64,000 nt of DNA, taken from Pedomonas mirosovicensis (GTDB taxonomy: Bacteria > Pseudomonadota > Alphaproteobacteria > Sphingomonadales > Sphingomonadaceae). The translations under genes were made by a program, and so were the position numbers. Shown in pieces: positions 1 to 16,384 of the stretch. How positions within the stretch are numbered: position 1 is the first letter of the stretch; every line of letters begins with the position of its first letter. The DNA lies in assembly GCF_022569295.1 (NCBI RefSeq), contig NZ_JAKFIA010000001.1, forward strand, positions 2,557,001-2,621,000. The letters run 5' to 3'. The notes below the pieces were generated by a model. That model did not search any database and was not told the DNA's origin. It saw only the letters and a program-made list of their open reading frames with translations.

Positions 1-602
1 AACTCCTGCCCCAGCGTGACGGGCGTTGCGTCCTGAAGGTGGGTGCGGCCGATCTTGATGATGTCGCCCCACGCTTCCGCCTTGGCCTCCAGCGCTTCCT
101 GCAGGTGCATGAGGGACGGAATCAAGCGCTCCACCACCTCGCGGGCGCTGGCCACATGCATGGCGGTGGGGAATGTATCGTTGGAGGACTGCGCCTTGTT
201 CACATGGTCGTTGGGGTGAACCGGGCTCTTGCCGCCGCGCGTGCCGGTGAGGATCTCGTTGGCGCGGCCCGCGATCACCTCGTTAGCGTTCATGTTGGTC
301 TGGGTGCCGGAGCCGGTCTGCCAGATGACCAGCGGAAACTCCGCATCAAAGCGGCCTTCCGCCACTTCCCGCGCCGCCGTTTCGATGGCCTGCGCCAGCC
401 GGGTTTCCAGGTCGCCGAAACGGGCATTCACCCGCGCGGCCGCCCACTTGATGTAGCCCAGCGCGTGGATGAGCGGCGGAGGCATGTGCTCGCCGCCAAT
501 GGGAAAGTTCAGGATGGATCGCTGAGTCTGCGCGCCCCAATAGTGATCGGCGGGAACGCCGATGGGACCAAAGCTATCGGTTTCCGTGCGCGCTGCCATC
601 AT
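1..602 (-). CDS. fumC: Fumarate hydratase class II (N-terminal part, cut by window edge)
   Basis: Reversible hydration of fumarate to malate in the TCA cycle, a cytosolic homotetramer. About 200 N-terminal residues are visible; the rest lies beyond position 1. Family hallmarks seen are the start [18 protein letters not shown] followed by YWGAQTQRS, the segment [17 protein letters not shown] with the conserved SGTQTNMN, and [21 protein letters not shown]. Two ATG codons are adjacent (602 and 599) after a purine-rich GGGAGCGG, so the exact start is ambiguous by one codon. It reads away from sspB on the same strand with a 134-base gap. Identity is secure; only completeness cannot be judged. Confidence 0.95.
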   Translation of the reverse strand, partial: MMAARTETDSFGPIGVPADHYWGAQTQRSILNFPIGGEHMPPPLIHALGYIKWAAARVNARFGDLETRLAQAIETAAREVAEGRFDAEFPLVIWQTGSGTQTNMNANEVIAGRANEILTGTRGGKSPVHPNDHVNKAQSSNDTFPTAMHVASAREVVERLIPSLMHLQEALEAKAEAWGDIIKIGRTHLQDATPVTLGQE

Positions 603-736
603 CCGCTCCCTGCTTGACCGTTTACTGCGCCTAACCTGCAGGCACTATTCCCCGCGAAGGTTAACCGCGATCACAAAAGGATCAAGAGAGGGATGGGGTT
701 CCGGCCCGGCCGCATCTGGCGGCCGGAGGCGAAGCG

Positions 737-1249
737 TCAGGATTTCTTGCGGAACCGGTCGAGCGTGATGACATTGCTGCCGCCCTCGCCCGGCGCCTCG
801 CTGGCAGGCTGCGGCGCGGCCTCGGCGGGAGCTTCCACCTCGACGGGCGAAACCTCGTCCGGCACCGCCTGCGGCATGGCCTCCGCCTCGGGCGGCTGGA
901 ATTGCAGGCCGAAGTTCACGGCAGGGTCCACGAAGCCCACCAGGGCCGCATAGGGCACCACGATGTGGGAAGGCACCTGGTTGAACGACAGGCTCACCTC
1001 GAACCGGTCCTCATGCACGTGCAGGTCCCAGTAGCGGTTCTGCAGCACGATGGTGATTTCGTCCGGATACTTCTCGAGCAGGGCCTTGGGCAGAATCACG
1101 CCCGGATACCGGGTCTTAAAGGCAATGTAGAAGTGATGCTGGCCCGGCAGGCCACCGGCCTCCACCGACTTGAGCACCCGCGCCACCACGCTGCGAAGCG
1201 CAGCCTGGACATAGTCCTCGTAAGGGATGAGCGATTCTGTCGTCACCAT
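737..1249 (-). CDS. sspB: SspB-family ClpXP adaptor protein (170 aa)
   Basis: Adaptor that binds ssrA-tagged proteins and delivers them to the ClpXP protease. The N-terminal two thirds form the substrate-binding fold: the motif LPGQHHFYIAF at residues 34-44 and IVLQNRYWDL near 67-76 are typical of alphaproteobacterial SspB. Residues from about 118 are an acidic, proline- and alanine-rich linker. It ends in VITLDRFRKKS, which matches the short ClpX-docking tail of this family. A longer frame is open upstream to 1384, but it runs through the ssrA terminator, so the ATG at 1249 is chosen. The gene lies immediately downstream of the tmRNA gene, so the tag RNA and its adaptor are neighbours. Confidence 0.93.
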   Translation of the reverse strand: MVTTESLIPYEDYVQAALRSVVARVLKSVEAGGLPGQHHFYIAFKTRYPGVILPKALLEKYPDEITIVLQNRYWDLHVHEDRFEVSLSFNQVPSHIVVPYAALVGFVDPAVNFGLQFQPPEAEAMPQAVPDEVSPVEVEAPAEAAPQPASEAPGEGGSNVITLDRFRKKS

Positions 1250-1311
1250 GTCACCGTGCGGCACAGTCCCGTTGGCGTCAAGCAGCCGAAGCGGCCACAG
1301 CCAAAAATAGA

Positions 1312-1348
1312 TAAAAAATGGAGGGACTTCTGTTGCCCGGCGCCCTCC
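1312..1348 (-). terminator. Rho-independent terminator of ssrA
   Basis: GGAGGG (1348-1343) pairs with CCCTCC (1325-1320), followed on the minus strand by A and TTTTTT. The loop holds the second copy of a 14-base motif that also occurs in the preceding hairpin. Confidence 0.75.
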
Positions 1349-1668
1349 GTGCCGCGTTAGTGCTTCTGTTGCCCGGTGCACCACGGACCGCGCTTTGGTT
1401 GAAGTAACCTTACCCTATCGGGTTAGGTTACGCGGCCAGAGCGAATGCCTCGTTATCGTTGGCATTTGTCGATTTGACCAGTTTAACGGCTCAGTCAGGC
1501 CGGGCGAAAGTCGTCGTCTTTGAACACACGTCGATCCTAGTTCACCCCCATCAGAAACTCCGCCGTGGCATACGCGACGGGGCTTTTGGTGGAGGTGCCG
1601 GGTACCGCCCCCGGGTCCGCTGTGTCTATTCCACGACACCGTTTATCGCCATAGCTGCGCGAGGCAGC
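1313..1668 (-). ncRNA. ssrA: tmRNA, circularly permuted two-piece form
   Basis: Rescues stalled ribosomes and adds a degradation tag. The gene order is permuted. The acceptor piece comes first, with a T-arm CCGGG/CCCGG and the 3' end CACCTCCACCA finishing at 1587. A 37-base spacer (1586-1550) follows, then the coding piece beginning GGGGGTGAACTAGG at 1549. GGGGGTG pairs over 7 bp (one G-U) with CACCTCC to rebuild the acceptor stem. The resume frame at 1463-1428 reads ANDNEAFALAA then TAA. Behind it lie an AACCTAACCC/GGGTAAGGTT hairpin and two hairpins sharing a 14-base loop sequence. A T-run at 1318-1313 ends the transcript. The outer ends are inferred from the promoter and terminator. Confidence 0.93.
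1428..1463 (-). other. tmRNA tag reading frame (ANDNEAFALAA-stop)
   Basis: Eleven sense codons and TAA: GCC AAC GAT AAC GAG GCA TTC, then GCT CTG GCC GCG TAA. The terminal ALAA is the determinant ClpX recognises, and the AND(N) start matches tags of other alphaproteobacteria, which commonly take the form ANDNEALALAA. Confidence 0.92.
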
Positions 1669-1674
1669 AGAACG

Positions 1675-1703
1675 AATATAGGGGAGAGCCCGCCGGATTT
1701 GAA
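1675..1703 (-). promoter_or_regulatory. Candidate ssrA promoter
   Basis: Minus-strand TTCAAA (1703-1698), a 17-base spacer and TATATT (1680-1675). The -10 matches the sigma-70 consensus at 5 of 6 bases and the -35 at 4 of 6. It predicts a start near 1668, just before the acceptor piece. Confidence 0.6.
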
Positions 1704-1750
1704 GGCCTGGATTGAGTTGCCAGCCCAGAAATATCCGGACCAAACCATAA

Positions 1751-1790
1751 CGAAAGAGCACCGACCCGCCGGCGGACGGATCGGTGCTCG
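1751..1790 (-). terminator. Terminator downstream of the ACT-domain gene
   Basis: GAGCACCGA (1789-1781) pairs perfectly with TCGGTGCTC (1764-1756), followed by TTTCGTT on the minus strand. It separates the ACT gene from the ssrA promoter. Confidence 0.75.
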
Positions 1791-1859
1791 GGGGTTCCGC
1801 GGCCGTACATCCGGGCCGCAGACCAGTCGCCCGGCGCGCCGGGCTATTCGCTGCGAGGG

Positions 1860-2174
1860 CTAGATCAGCACCTCGGTAAACTCCATCACGCCACCCGCCG
1901 CGTTGGCGCGGGCCTTCCGCATGGCCTGAAACAGCCGGACGTTCCGCACCACCACCATCTGCTTCATCTTGGCAGCGATCACGCGGGCAGAGGCGTAGTC
2001 CAGATCCGGCACCGTCACGTCCACCTGCATGGCTTCCTCATCGAGGCGGTGGGCGGCAAGGCTCTCAGGGACATGGTTGTTCATGGCGAAGAACTCCAGC
2101 ACGCGCGACAGCGCACCCGGATCCTGCTCGGTTACCACCTGATAGGCATAACCCTGATTGCTCGGCATCACCAT
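1860..2174 (-). CDS. Stand-alone ACT-domain protein (104 aa)
   Basis: A single ACT-like domain with no attached enzyme. The segment YQVVTEQDPGALSRVLEFF resembles the first strand and helix of ACT regulatory domains, which usually bind amino acids. The second half (VDVTVPDLDYASARVIAAKM) fits the second strand and helix. Overall it is like small subunits of acetolactate synthase (IlvM/IlvN), but no large subunit is nearby, so that identity is not claimed. The start ATG at 2174 follows AAGG. It is transcribed away from the Lrp/AsnC gene across 162 bases and has its own terminator. A role as an amino-acid-responsive partner or target of that regulator is inference. Confidence 0.7.
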   Translation of the reverse strand: MVMPSNQGYAYQVVTEQDPGALSRVLEFFAMNNHVPESLAAHRLDEEAMQVDVTVPDLDYASARVIAAKMKQMVVVRNVRLFQAMRKARANAAGGVMEFTEVLI

Positions 2175-2336
2175 GACCGCACCTTATCTCCCAAAACGGC
2201 ATTCTGGCCTGAGGCAATTTCTGCCCTTGATGAGAGAGTTATAGCGCAGCCCCTGCGGTTTTTCTTTTCTTTCTCGCACGGCAAAGCTAAAATCCAGCAT
2301 TACCAATGCATAAATGAATCAAATTGGGGCATATTC

Positions 2337-2807
2337 ATGCAATCACCTCTCGACCGGACGGACCGCAAGATCCTCGCCCTGCTCCAGCAGGACTCAAGCC
2401 TGTCAGCGGCGGAGATCGCCGAGCAGGTGGGCCTCTCCCAGTCCCCCTGCTGGCGGCGCATCCAGCGCCTCAAGGAAGAAGGCTACATCCGCGCGCAGGT
2501 CGCCCTGCTTGACCGCAAGAAGCTCGGCCTCAACACTCAGATTTTCGCGCAGGTAAAACTCTCCGCCCACGGGCGGCAGCACCTGGATGAGTTCACGGCC
2601 GCCATCCGCCAGATCCCCGAGGTGCTGGAATGCTACGTCATGATGGGCGAGACGGACTTTAACCTTCGTATCGTCGCCGCCGACATCGAAGCCTACGAGC
2701 GTTTCTTCTTTGAAACCCTCTCCAAGCTCCCCGGCGTGCAGGAAATCAAATCCACCATCGCGCTGAGCGAGATCAAGAACACCACGGCCCTACCGGTGGG
2801 GGTGTAG
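2337..2807 (+). CDS. Lrp/AsnC-family transcriptional regulator (156 aa)
   Basis: DNA-binding regulator that senses amino acids. Residues 5-60 form the AsnC-type helix-turn-helix (LDRTDRKILALLQQDSSLSA, then AEIAEQVGLSQSPCWRRIQRL). Residues 65-150 form the RAM/ACT-like effector and oligomerisation domain, with the conserved VLECYVMMGETDFNLRIVA. The ATG at 2337 is chosen because residue 1 onward matches the family length; an open frame continues upstream through non-coding DNA. It is divergent from the ACT-domain gene, and the shared 162-base A+T-rich region probably carries both promoters and its own binding site. The effector amino acid cannot be read from sequence. Confidence 0.93.
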   Translation: MQSPLDRTDRKILALLQQDSSLSAAEIAEQVGLSQSPCWRRIQRLKEEGYIRAQVALLDRKKLGLNTQIFAQVKLSAHGRQHLDEFTAAIRQIPEVLECYVMMGETDFNLRIVAADIEAYERFFFETLSKLPGVQEIKSTIALSEIKNTTALPVGV

Positions 2808-2832
2808 GCGTTCAGCGGAGCCCCCCCGAACC

Positions 2833-3733
2833 TCACGCCATCTCGAACAGCGCCGCATAGCCTTCCGCGAAGGCGTGGACGAACTCCGGCGCGTCATCGA
2901 TGAACAAATAGGGCTCGATCAGCTCCAGCTCCATCAGCAGCAGGGAGCCGTCCTCCGCGCGCACCATGTCGACACGGGCATGGAACAGCTCCTCCGGCAC
3001 GGAATCGAGCACGGCGCGGGCGTCCGACAGATCGTCCGCCGAGGGCAGATAGGGCTCGGCCGAGCCGCCAAAGCTCATCTGGATACGGTAGTCCCCCCTG
3101 TTTCGGCGTCTTCACCACCGCATGGCTGAACTGGCCGTTGAAGAACAGGAAGCTGTATTCGCCCTCGTCCTGAATGGCGGGCAGGAACGGCTGGATCATG
3201 GCCTCATGCGGCGGCAGCGCCTCGGCATCGGGCCACGCCTCGCCCCGGCGCAGCAGCACCTGCCGCCACGCCCCCGCGCCCACCACCGGCTTGATGACGA
3301 TCCGGTCCACCCCGAACGCCGCAAACGCCGCCTCGGCAGCCTCCGGCGTCGCCCGCTCCACCCAGTGCGTCGGCACCAGCTGCGCGCCGCGCTCGGCCAG
3401 ATCCTTGAGGTAGGTCTTCCGCATGTTCCAGCGGATCACCTCCAAGCTGTTGATAAGCCGCGTCCGCCCCGCGATTTCGCCAAGGCGCGCCAGAAACGCC
3501 TCGGGCCGCTCCGCATAGTCCCACGTGATGGAGGTGATCGCCGCCTCAAAGCGCGACCAGTCGATCCCCTCCCCGTCCCACTGCACGATTTCCATGTCCC
3601 GCCCGATGCGCGCGAATGCCTGACGCATAAGCGCCACCTGCGCGTCGCCCTCGTGGGCGTCGACACGGCGGTTTTCCGCCCACGGCAGCATGTCACGGGA
3701 CACAAGCACGGCAACAACGGGACGAACGGACAC
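2833..3733 (-). pseudogene. ATP-grasp / glutathione-synthase-like protein, interrupted by a 1-base frameshift
   Basis: ATP-dependent ligase fold of the RimK/glutathione synthase type, close to the family that includes the cycloserine ligase DcsG. Start GTG at 3733 after AAGG, beginning MRPVVAVLVSRDMLPW. Visible motifs are INSLEVIRWNMRKTYL, IVIKPVVGAGAW (nucleotide-binding strand and glycine loop) and, near the end, FHARVDMVRAEDGSLLLMEL with the metal-binding ELE. The frame breaks at 3093-3098, where six Cs stand; with five, the protein reads on through KQGDYRIQMSFGG to the TGA at 2833 and is 299 residues. All catalytic segments survive on both sides, so a sequencing error is more likely than true inactivation. 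Substrate unknown. Confidence 0.75.
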
Positions 3734-3789
3734 AGGCGCACCTTTGCGTGAAGAATCGGGACGTGTCCGTTTAGCTGGTTTTACCCGGT

Positions 3790-3845
3790 TTTGCAGGGGG
3801 AACTCGTTCCCCCTGCGACCCCCTGTTCGTTTTTCGGGCCGCGCC
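3790..3845 (+). repeat. Dispersed palindromic element, copy 1
   Basis: TTTTGCAGGGGGAAC, then a hairpin return GTTCCCCCTGC, then TCGTTTTTCGGGCCGC (3827-3842). The last 16 bases are identical to those at 41049-41064. Confidence 0.5.
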
Positions 3846-3971
3846 CCTGCCCCACTCCAGAGCGCAGAGCCGATCGACCGGGTGGGTCCCGCAATACGAA
3901 TGGGGGATCGAAAGGGGGTCCGAGACCCCCTTTCACCAAAGGCGAAGCCCAAAAACGGAGCCAGAGCAAAG

Positions 3972-4015
3972 GAAAAGGCCGCCGGGGTTTCCCCCGACGG
4001 CCCTTGTCCGTTTTG
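3972..4015 (-). terminator. Terminator of the rpoBC operon
   Basis: Minus strand AGGGCCGTCGGGG, loop GAAA, CCCCGGCGGCC, then TTTTCC. This is a strong GC stem with a T-run about 40 bases after the rpoC stop. Confidence 0.8.
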
Positions 4016-4036
4016 GCGTTCTCAAAAGAGCCGGTC

Positions 4037-8224
<4,188 letters not shown>

Positions 8225-8228
8225 CTAA

Positions 8229-8264
8229 GCCGTCCGTGGCAAGAGCCGCGACACCACGGACGGC
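8229..8264 (-). repeat. Perfect hairpin between rpoB and rpoC
   Basis: GCCGTCCGTGG (8229-8239) and CCACGGACGGC (8254-8264) form an 11-bp stem with a 14-base loop and no T-run. It is more likely an mRNA processing or stability element than a terminator. Confidence 0.6.
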
Positions 8265-8314
8265 CGCCCGCCGCGCAACCCGTTTCGGGGCGCGACAGGC
8301 GGCTTCGCCGTCTC

Positions 8315-12409
<4,095 letters not shown>

Positions 12410-12517
12410 GGGTGTGTTCGTCCTCGTTCGTTCAGATCAATTGCCGGCTTGCGGCGATAGCGCCGGCGTTGCACCGGCTGGGGCCCCTTTACGCATACAA
12501 CTTCCGAAAACGCCGTC

Positions 12518-12553
12518 GGGGTGCGTCGCTCCGGCCCTGGAGCGGCGCACCCC
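12518..12553 (-). promoter_or_regulatory. Attenuator-like hairpin between rplL and rpoB
   Basis: GGGGTGCGCCGCTCC and GGAGCGACGCACCCC (minus strand) form a 15-bp stem with a single mismatch and a 6-base loop. It is followed by GACGGCGTTTTC and so lacks an immediate T-run. The position matches the known partial termination and processing site that lowers rpoBC relative to ribosomal protein expression. Confidence 0.6.
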
Positions 12554-12576
12554 TTAGACGCATAAGCCGAAAAGGC

Positions 12577-12954
12577 TTACTTGAGTTCGACGGTCGCGCC
12601 GGCTTCCTCAAGCTGCTTCTTGATCTTCTCGGCTTCGTCCTTCGCGACGCCTTCCTTCACGGCCTTCGGGGCGCCCTCGACGAGAGCCTTCGCCTCGGTC
12701 AGGCCCAGGCCGGTGATGGCGCGGACTTCCTTAATCACGTTGATCTTCTTGCCGTTGTCCGACACGAGAACGACGTCGAACTCGGTCTTCTCTTCAGCAG
12801 CCGGAGCAGCAGCGCCGCCAGCAGCCGGAGCAGCAACGGCGACGGCAGCAGCAGCCGACACGCCCCACTTCTCTTCCAGCATCTTGGCCAGCTCAGCAGC
12901 TTCCAGGACGGTCAGGGCAGACAGATCATCAACCAGTTTCGCAAGGTCAGCCAT
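12577..12954 (-). CDS. rplL: 50S ribosomal protein L7/L12 (125 aa)
   Basis: Stalk protein that recruits translation factors, present as dimers on L10. It has an N-terminal dimerisation region (residues 1-35), an alanine- and proline-rich hinge (about 36-55) and the globular domain with [20 protein letters not shown] and the end [10 protein letters not shown]. The start [20 protein letters not shown] is standard. It lies 51 bases after rplJ, co-transcribed. Confidence 0.99.
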   Translation of the reverse strand: MADLAKLVDDLSALTVLEAAELAKMLEEKWGVSAAAAVAVAAPAAGGAAAPAAEEKTEFDVVLVSDNGKKINVIKEVRAITGLGLTEAKALVEGAPKAVKEGVAKDEAEKIKKQLEEAGATVELK

Positions 12955-13005
12955 TTTAAGTCTCCAATAGGGCGCATTCAGGCGCCCAAATCAATTGTCT
13001 TAGGG

Positions 13006-13521
13006 TTAAGCGGCTTCTTTCTCGGCATAAGCCGAGACGACGCGAGCCACCTTGGTCGCCGGAGCGCCAACGACGCGCGCGATCTTGGTCGCCGGGGCAT
13101 TGATGAGGCCCACGAGCGTTGCGCGCAGTTCGTCGAGCGACGGCAGTTCAGCCAGCGCCTTCACGCCATTGACGTCGAGGGCGGTCGTCCCCATCGCGCC
13201 ACCGAGGATCTCGATCTTGTCGGTGGTCTTCGCGAAGTCCACGATCACCTTGGCCGCAGCCACGGGATCCTTGGAAGTGGACAGCGCCGTCGGGCCGGTC
13301 AGCAGCGGGCTGATCGACGTGTACGGCGTGCCTTCGGCGGCAATGCGAGCGAGCCGGTTCTTCGCCACTTTGAAGGTGGCACCCGCTGCCTGCATCTTTC
13401 TCCGGAGATCGTTCACCTGGGCGACGGTCAGACCCAGATTCCGGGTGACCACGACCACTGACGTCTCAGAGAAGGTAGCATTGAGCGAGGAGACCATCTC
13501 CTTTTTCTGGACTCTGTCCAT
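13006..13521 (-). CDS. rplJ: 50S ribosomal protein L10 (171 aa)
   Basis: Base of the ribosomal stalk, binding L12 dimers through its C-terminal helix and 23S rRNA through its N-terminus. [20 protein letters not shown] and [20 protein letters not shown] are characteristic, and the C-terminus [14 protein letters not shown] is the helix that receives L12. In this family L10 with L12 represses its own mRNA by binding the leader; the 333 bases upstream contain hairpins that fit such a leader. Confidence 0.98.
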   Translation of the reverse strand: MDRVQKKEMVSSLNATFSETSVVVVTRNLGLTVAQVNDLRRKMQAAGATFKVAKNRLARIAAEGTPYTSISPLLTGPTALSTSKDPVAAAKVIVDFAKTTDKIEILGGAMGTTALDVNGVKALAELPSLDELRATLVGLINAPATKIARVVGAPATKVARVVSAYAEKEAA

Positions 13522-13854
13522 GCTCTTCTCCTTGTTAGCCGGTCGGCTTGCGCCTTCCGGCCGTTGAGCCGAGGTCCGGCAAACCGGACCTCATAGCCCG
13601 TCCGTGGGGTCATCCCGACACCCGCGCCAGTCAGCCCAGAGGCATTCAGCCTGATGGCTTTCCCTTGCGGTTGGCCCCGCGATCGCACCGCGAGCACCAT
13701 AAAGTCTCGTTTCCCCGTCTGTGCAGGCTTGGCGTTTAAGCTTCCCGAGGGGAAGCGCCTGCAGTCTCGGACGGCTGGCAGATGGCCCGGAGGCCATCGG
13801 CCAAATCCCTGCCCGGTTTATGGCCAGGCAGGGAATTCCATTCAACGTCTGGCG
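13522..13854 (-). promoter_or_regulatory. rplJ leader region (probable L10 leader)
   Basis: A 333-base gap between rplA and rplJ. A perfect 9-bp hairpin, GAGGTCCGG/CCGGACCTC with loop CAAA on the plus strand (13571-13592), lies about 50 bases before the rplJ start, where autoregulatory L10 leaders end. The rplA-side hairpin is listed separately. No promoter could be assigned with confidence. Confidence 0.5.
13804..13835 (-). terminator. Hairpin after rplA, weak terminator
   Basis: CCCTGCC (13807-13813) with GGCAGGG (13827-13833), flanked by AAT/ATT that extends the stem. Only ATTTGG follows on the minus strand, so termination may be partial. Confidence 0.45.
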
Positions 13855-14556
13855 TTAGATCGCGCCGTTGACGTTGGCAACATCCACCTTCACGCCCGGG
13901 CCCATGGTGGAGCTGAGGGCGATCTTGGTGAGGTACTTACCCTTGGCGCCCGACGGCTTCGCCTTGATGATGGCGTCGACGAAGGCGTCGAAGTTGGCGC
14001 GCAGATCCTCAGCCGCGAACGAGGCCTTGCCGAGGCGGGCGTGGATGATACCGGCCTTCTCGACGCGGAACTCCACCTGACCACCCTTGGCGGCCTTCAC
14101 GGCGTCGGCCACGTTCGGGGTCACGGTGCCCAGCTTCGGGTTCGGCATCATGCCCTTCGGACCCAGGATCTTGGCGACGCGGCCGATGAGGCCCATCATG
14201 TCCGGGGTGGCGATGCAGCGGTCGAAGTTGATCTCGCCCTTGGAGACGGCATCGATCAGGTCCTCGGCGCCCACGATGTCCGCGCCGGCGGCCTTGGCTT
14301 CCTCAGCCTTGCCTTCCTTGGCGAACACGGCGACGCGGACGGTCTTGCCCGTGCCCTTCGGCAGGGTGGTGACGCCGCGAACCATCTGGTCGGCGTGACG
14401 CGGATCGACGTTCAGGTTGATCGCGATTTCGATGGTCTCGTCGAACTTCGAAACGGCGTTCTGCTTCACGAGGGCGATCGCCTCGTCGACAGCGTAGAAC
14501 TTCTGACGATCGACCGTCGGGGCGATCTTCTGCATGCGCTTGCTCAGCTTTGCCAT
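13855..14556 (-). CDS. rplA: 50S ribosomal protein L1 (233 aa)
   Basis: L1 stalk protein that helps release E-site tRNA and can repress the rplKA mRNA. Family motifs include [20 protein letters not shown] and [20 protein letters not shown] (about residues 125-145). Length is normal. It lies 3 bases after the rplK stop, so the two are translationally coupled. Confidence 0.99.
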   Translation of the reverse strand: MAKLSKRMQKIAPTVDRQKFYAVDEAIALVKQNAVSKFDETIEIAINLNVDPRHADQMVRGVTTLPKGTGKTVRVAVFAKEGKAEEAKAAGADIVGAEDLIDAVSKGEINFDRCIATPDMMGLIGRVAKILGPKGMMPNPKLGTVTPNVADAVKAAKGGQVEFRVEKAGIIHARLGKASFAAEDLRANFDAFVDAIIKAKPSGAKGKYLTKIALSSTMGPGVKVDVANVNGAI

Positions 14557-14559
14557 GGC

Positions 14560-14991
14560 TTAGGCCTCCACGACCTGAAGGCCCATGGAACGGGCCGAAC
14601 CTTCAACGGAACGCATCGCGGCTTCGATGTCGGTCGTGTTCAGATCCGGCATCTTGGTCTCAGCGATCTTGCGGATGTCCTCGCGGGTCACCTTGCCCAC
14701 GTAGCCCTTGCCCGTGGTCGCGGCGCCCTTCTGGATCTTCGCGGCCTTGGCGAGCAGGTAGGTCGCCGGCGGCGTCTTCATCACGAACGTGAACGAGCGG
14801 TCGCCGTACACGGTGATAATCACCGGAATCGGCATGCCCTTTTCCATTTCCTGCGTCTTGGCGTTGAACGCCTTGCAGAATTCCATGATGTTCACGCCGC
14901 GCTGACCCAGAGCCGGACCAATCGGCGGGCTCGGGTTGGCGGAACCAGCCGGCACTTGCAGCTTGATATAGCCGGTAATTTTCTTGGCCAT
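14560..14991 (-). CDS. rplK: 50S ribosomal protein L11 (143 aa)
   Basis: Forms the GTPase-associated centre with 23S rRNA and is the thiopeptide target region. The start [20 protein letters not shown] at 14991 is the family start; the frame is open further upstream, but that part has no similarity. [20 protein letters not shown] and the C-terminal rRNA-binding motif ([20 protein letters not shown], ending [12 protein letters not shown]) are present. It is first of the rplKA pair, 205 bases after nusG. Confidence 0.98.
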   Translation of the reverse strand: MAKKITGYIKLQVPAGSANPSPPIGPALGQRGVNIMEFCKAFNAKTQEMEKGMPIPVIITVYGDRSFTFVMKTPPATYLLAKAAKIQKGAATTGKGYVGKVTREDIRKIAETKMPDLNTTDIEAAMRSVEGSARSMGLQVVEA

Positions 14992-15196
14992 TGCTCCAAC
15001 CTTCTTTTGCATCCGGCGGATACCCCGCCGGTGGCTGCGGTTGCCGTGGTGACCGGCAGATGGCACTGCCTCCCACGCTGCCCGCCCCGGTCAACCGCGC
15101 CCGAAGCTGGCCCTGCCCCTAAAGTCGCCTGCGGCACGAGCCGAATGCGATGAACCGGACCCCAGGACAGGCTGGGTCCGGCGAAACCGTTGCGCC

Positions 15197-15733
15197 TTAC
15201 TTGACGCGCTCGACCTGCTCGAAGTCCAGCTCGACCGGCGTTGCGCGGCCGAAGATGGATACCGACACCTTCACGCGGGCGCGGTCGTAGTCGATCTCCT
15301 CGACGAGGCCGTTGAACGACGCGAACGGGCCGTCCAGCACGCGCACCGAATCGCCGATCTCGAACTCGGCGCGGGCCTTGGCCTTGGGAGCCGCCGCCTC
15401 GCCCTGCATGTTCAGGATGCGGCCGGCCTCAGCCTCGGTGATGGGCTGCGGCTTACCCTGCGCGCCGAGAAAACCGGTCACCTTCGGCGTGTTCCGCACC
15501 AGGTGATAGACCTCGTCGTTCATGTGCATCTTGGCGAGCACGTAGCCGGGGAAGGAGGTGCGCTCGACAACGACCTTCTTGTTGCGGCGAACCTCGGTCA
15601 CCTTCTCGGTCGGCACTTCGACCTGGGGAATGAAATCAGCCAGGCCAAGGCGCTCGGCCTCCGCCTTGATCTGATCGCGAACCTTGTTCTCGAAGCCCGA
15701 GTAGGCGTGAATGATGTACCAGCGCGCTGTCAT
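15197..15733 (-). CDS. nusG: Transcription antitermination/elongation factor NusG (178 aa)
   Basis: Binds RNA polymerase and links it to Rho or the ribosome. The NGN domain begins MTARWYIIHAYSGFENKVRD and includes FPGYVLAKMHMNDEVYHLVR. The C-terminal KOW domain has EIGDSVRVLDGPFASFNGLV and ends ELDFEQVERVK. Start ATG at 15733 chosen by homology; an in-frame ATG 13 codons upstream adds a non-conserved leader. It follows secE by 51 bases. Confidence 0.98.
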   Translation of the reverse strand: MTARWYIIHAYSGFENKVRDQIKAEAERLGLADFIPQVEVPTEKVTEVRRNKKVVVERTSFPGYVLAKMHMNDEVYHLVRNTPKVTGFLGAQGKPQPITEAEAGRILNMQGEAAAPKAKARAEFEIGDSVRVLDGPFASFNGLVEEIDYDRARVKVSVSIFGRATPVELDFEQVERVK

Positions 15734-15784
15734 TTCGGCCCTTGGTCTGCGTTGTCCTGACGTCGTTCCCAACCCGACCCGGCC

Positions 15785-15982
15785 TTACTGGCCAAGGTTC
15801 AGCAGAAGTTGCACGATGGAGCCAAGAACCCAGTCGACGCCCAGGAAGAAGACGGAAAGAATACCCGTCAAAACGAAGACCATGACCGTGGTGATCATCG
15901 TCTCCCGTCGCGTCGGCCACGTGACCTTGCGCGTCTCCTGGCGAACCTGCCGGACGAACTCGCCTGGGCTGGTCTTCGCCAT
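15785..15982 (-). CDS. secE: Preprotein translocase subunit SecE (65 aa)
   Basis: Small clamp subunit of the SecYEG channel, with one transmembrane helix as in most non-enteric bacteria. VRQETRKVTWPTRRETMITT is the conserved cytoplasmic motif, followed by a hydrophobic helix at about residues 33-60. It follows tRNA-Trp and precedes nusG, the standard order. Confidence 0.97.
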   Translation of the reverse strand: MAKTSPGEFVRQVRQETRKVTWPTRRETMITTVMVFVLTGILSVFFLGVDWVLGSIVQLLLNLGQ

Positions 15983-16141
15983 CGTTCTTCTCTCCGTTCG
16001 CTCGAGTCCGAATCGCCTGCAGCGTATCCGGACAAAACAAAACAGTCCAACAGCACACCATTCCCGGTGGCGGTCAGACCGTTCCCAGCTTCCACCTCAC
16101 CAATGCGCCCGCCTAAGCCTGGGCAGGAACCACCGAAGCGG

Positions 16142-16217
16142 TGGCAGGAGTGGAGGGACTCGAACCCCCGGCCCTCGGTTTTGGAGACCGATGCTCTACC
16201 AACTGAGCTACACTCCT
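16142..16217 (-). tRNA. tRNA-Trp (anticodon CCA)
   Basis: 76 nt: acceptor AGGAGTG pairs with CACTCCT, D-arm GCTC/GAGC, anticodon loop CTCCAAA (anticodon CCA), T-loop TTCGAGT, and encoded CCA. It lies upstream of secE, as in many proteobacteria. Confidence 0.97.
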
Positions 16218-16384
16218 ATCCCCACAGGCTCTATGCCTACGGCGCATCAGAGTGCGGTGCTATAGAATCGCTGCGAGGCGAGGGCAAGCGAAATCTCTCG
16301 CGATCCGCCCTGATGCACGCCGATCATGCCGCAGGCGTCAATGGCCCTATTTTCGCCGGTCCTACCCGTTTGGGTTGCTTAGCG

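Larger units (their letters stand above)
3734..4036. other. Gap between rpoC and the ATP-grasp gene
   Basis: No gene seen. It holds the rpoC terminator (3972-4015) and, at 3790-3845, one copy of a palindromic repeat found in other gaps of this window (an arm AGGGGGAAC/GTTCCCCCT followed by TCGTTTTTCGGGCCGC). Confidence 0.6.

Noticed and set aside
1415-1863. Short open frames across 1415-1863 on both strands
   Set aside because: They lie over the tmRNA gene and its promoter; the RNA explains the sequence.
2833-3733. Programmed frameshifting in the ATP-grasp gene
   Set aside because: No slippery heptamer with a downstream stem was seen, and three other genes break at the same type of C/G run, so base-count error is the simpler reading.
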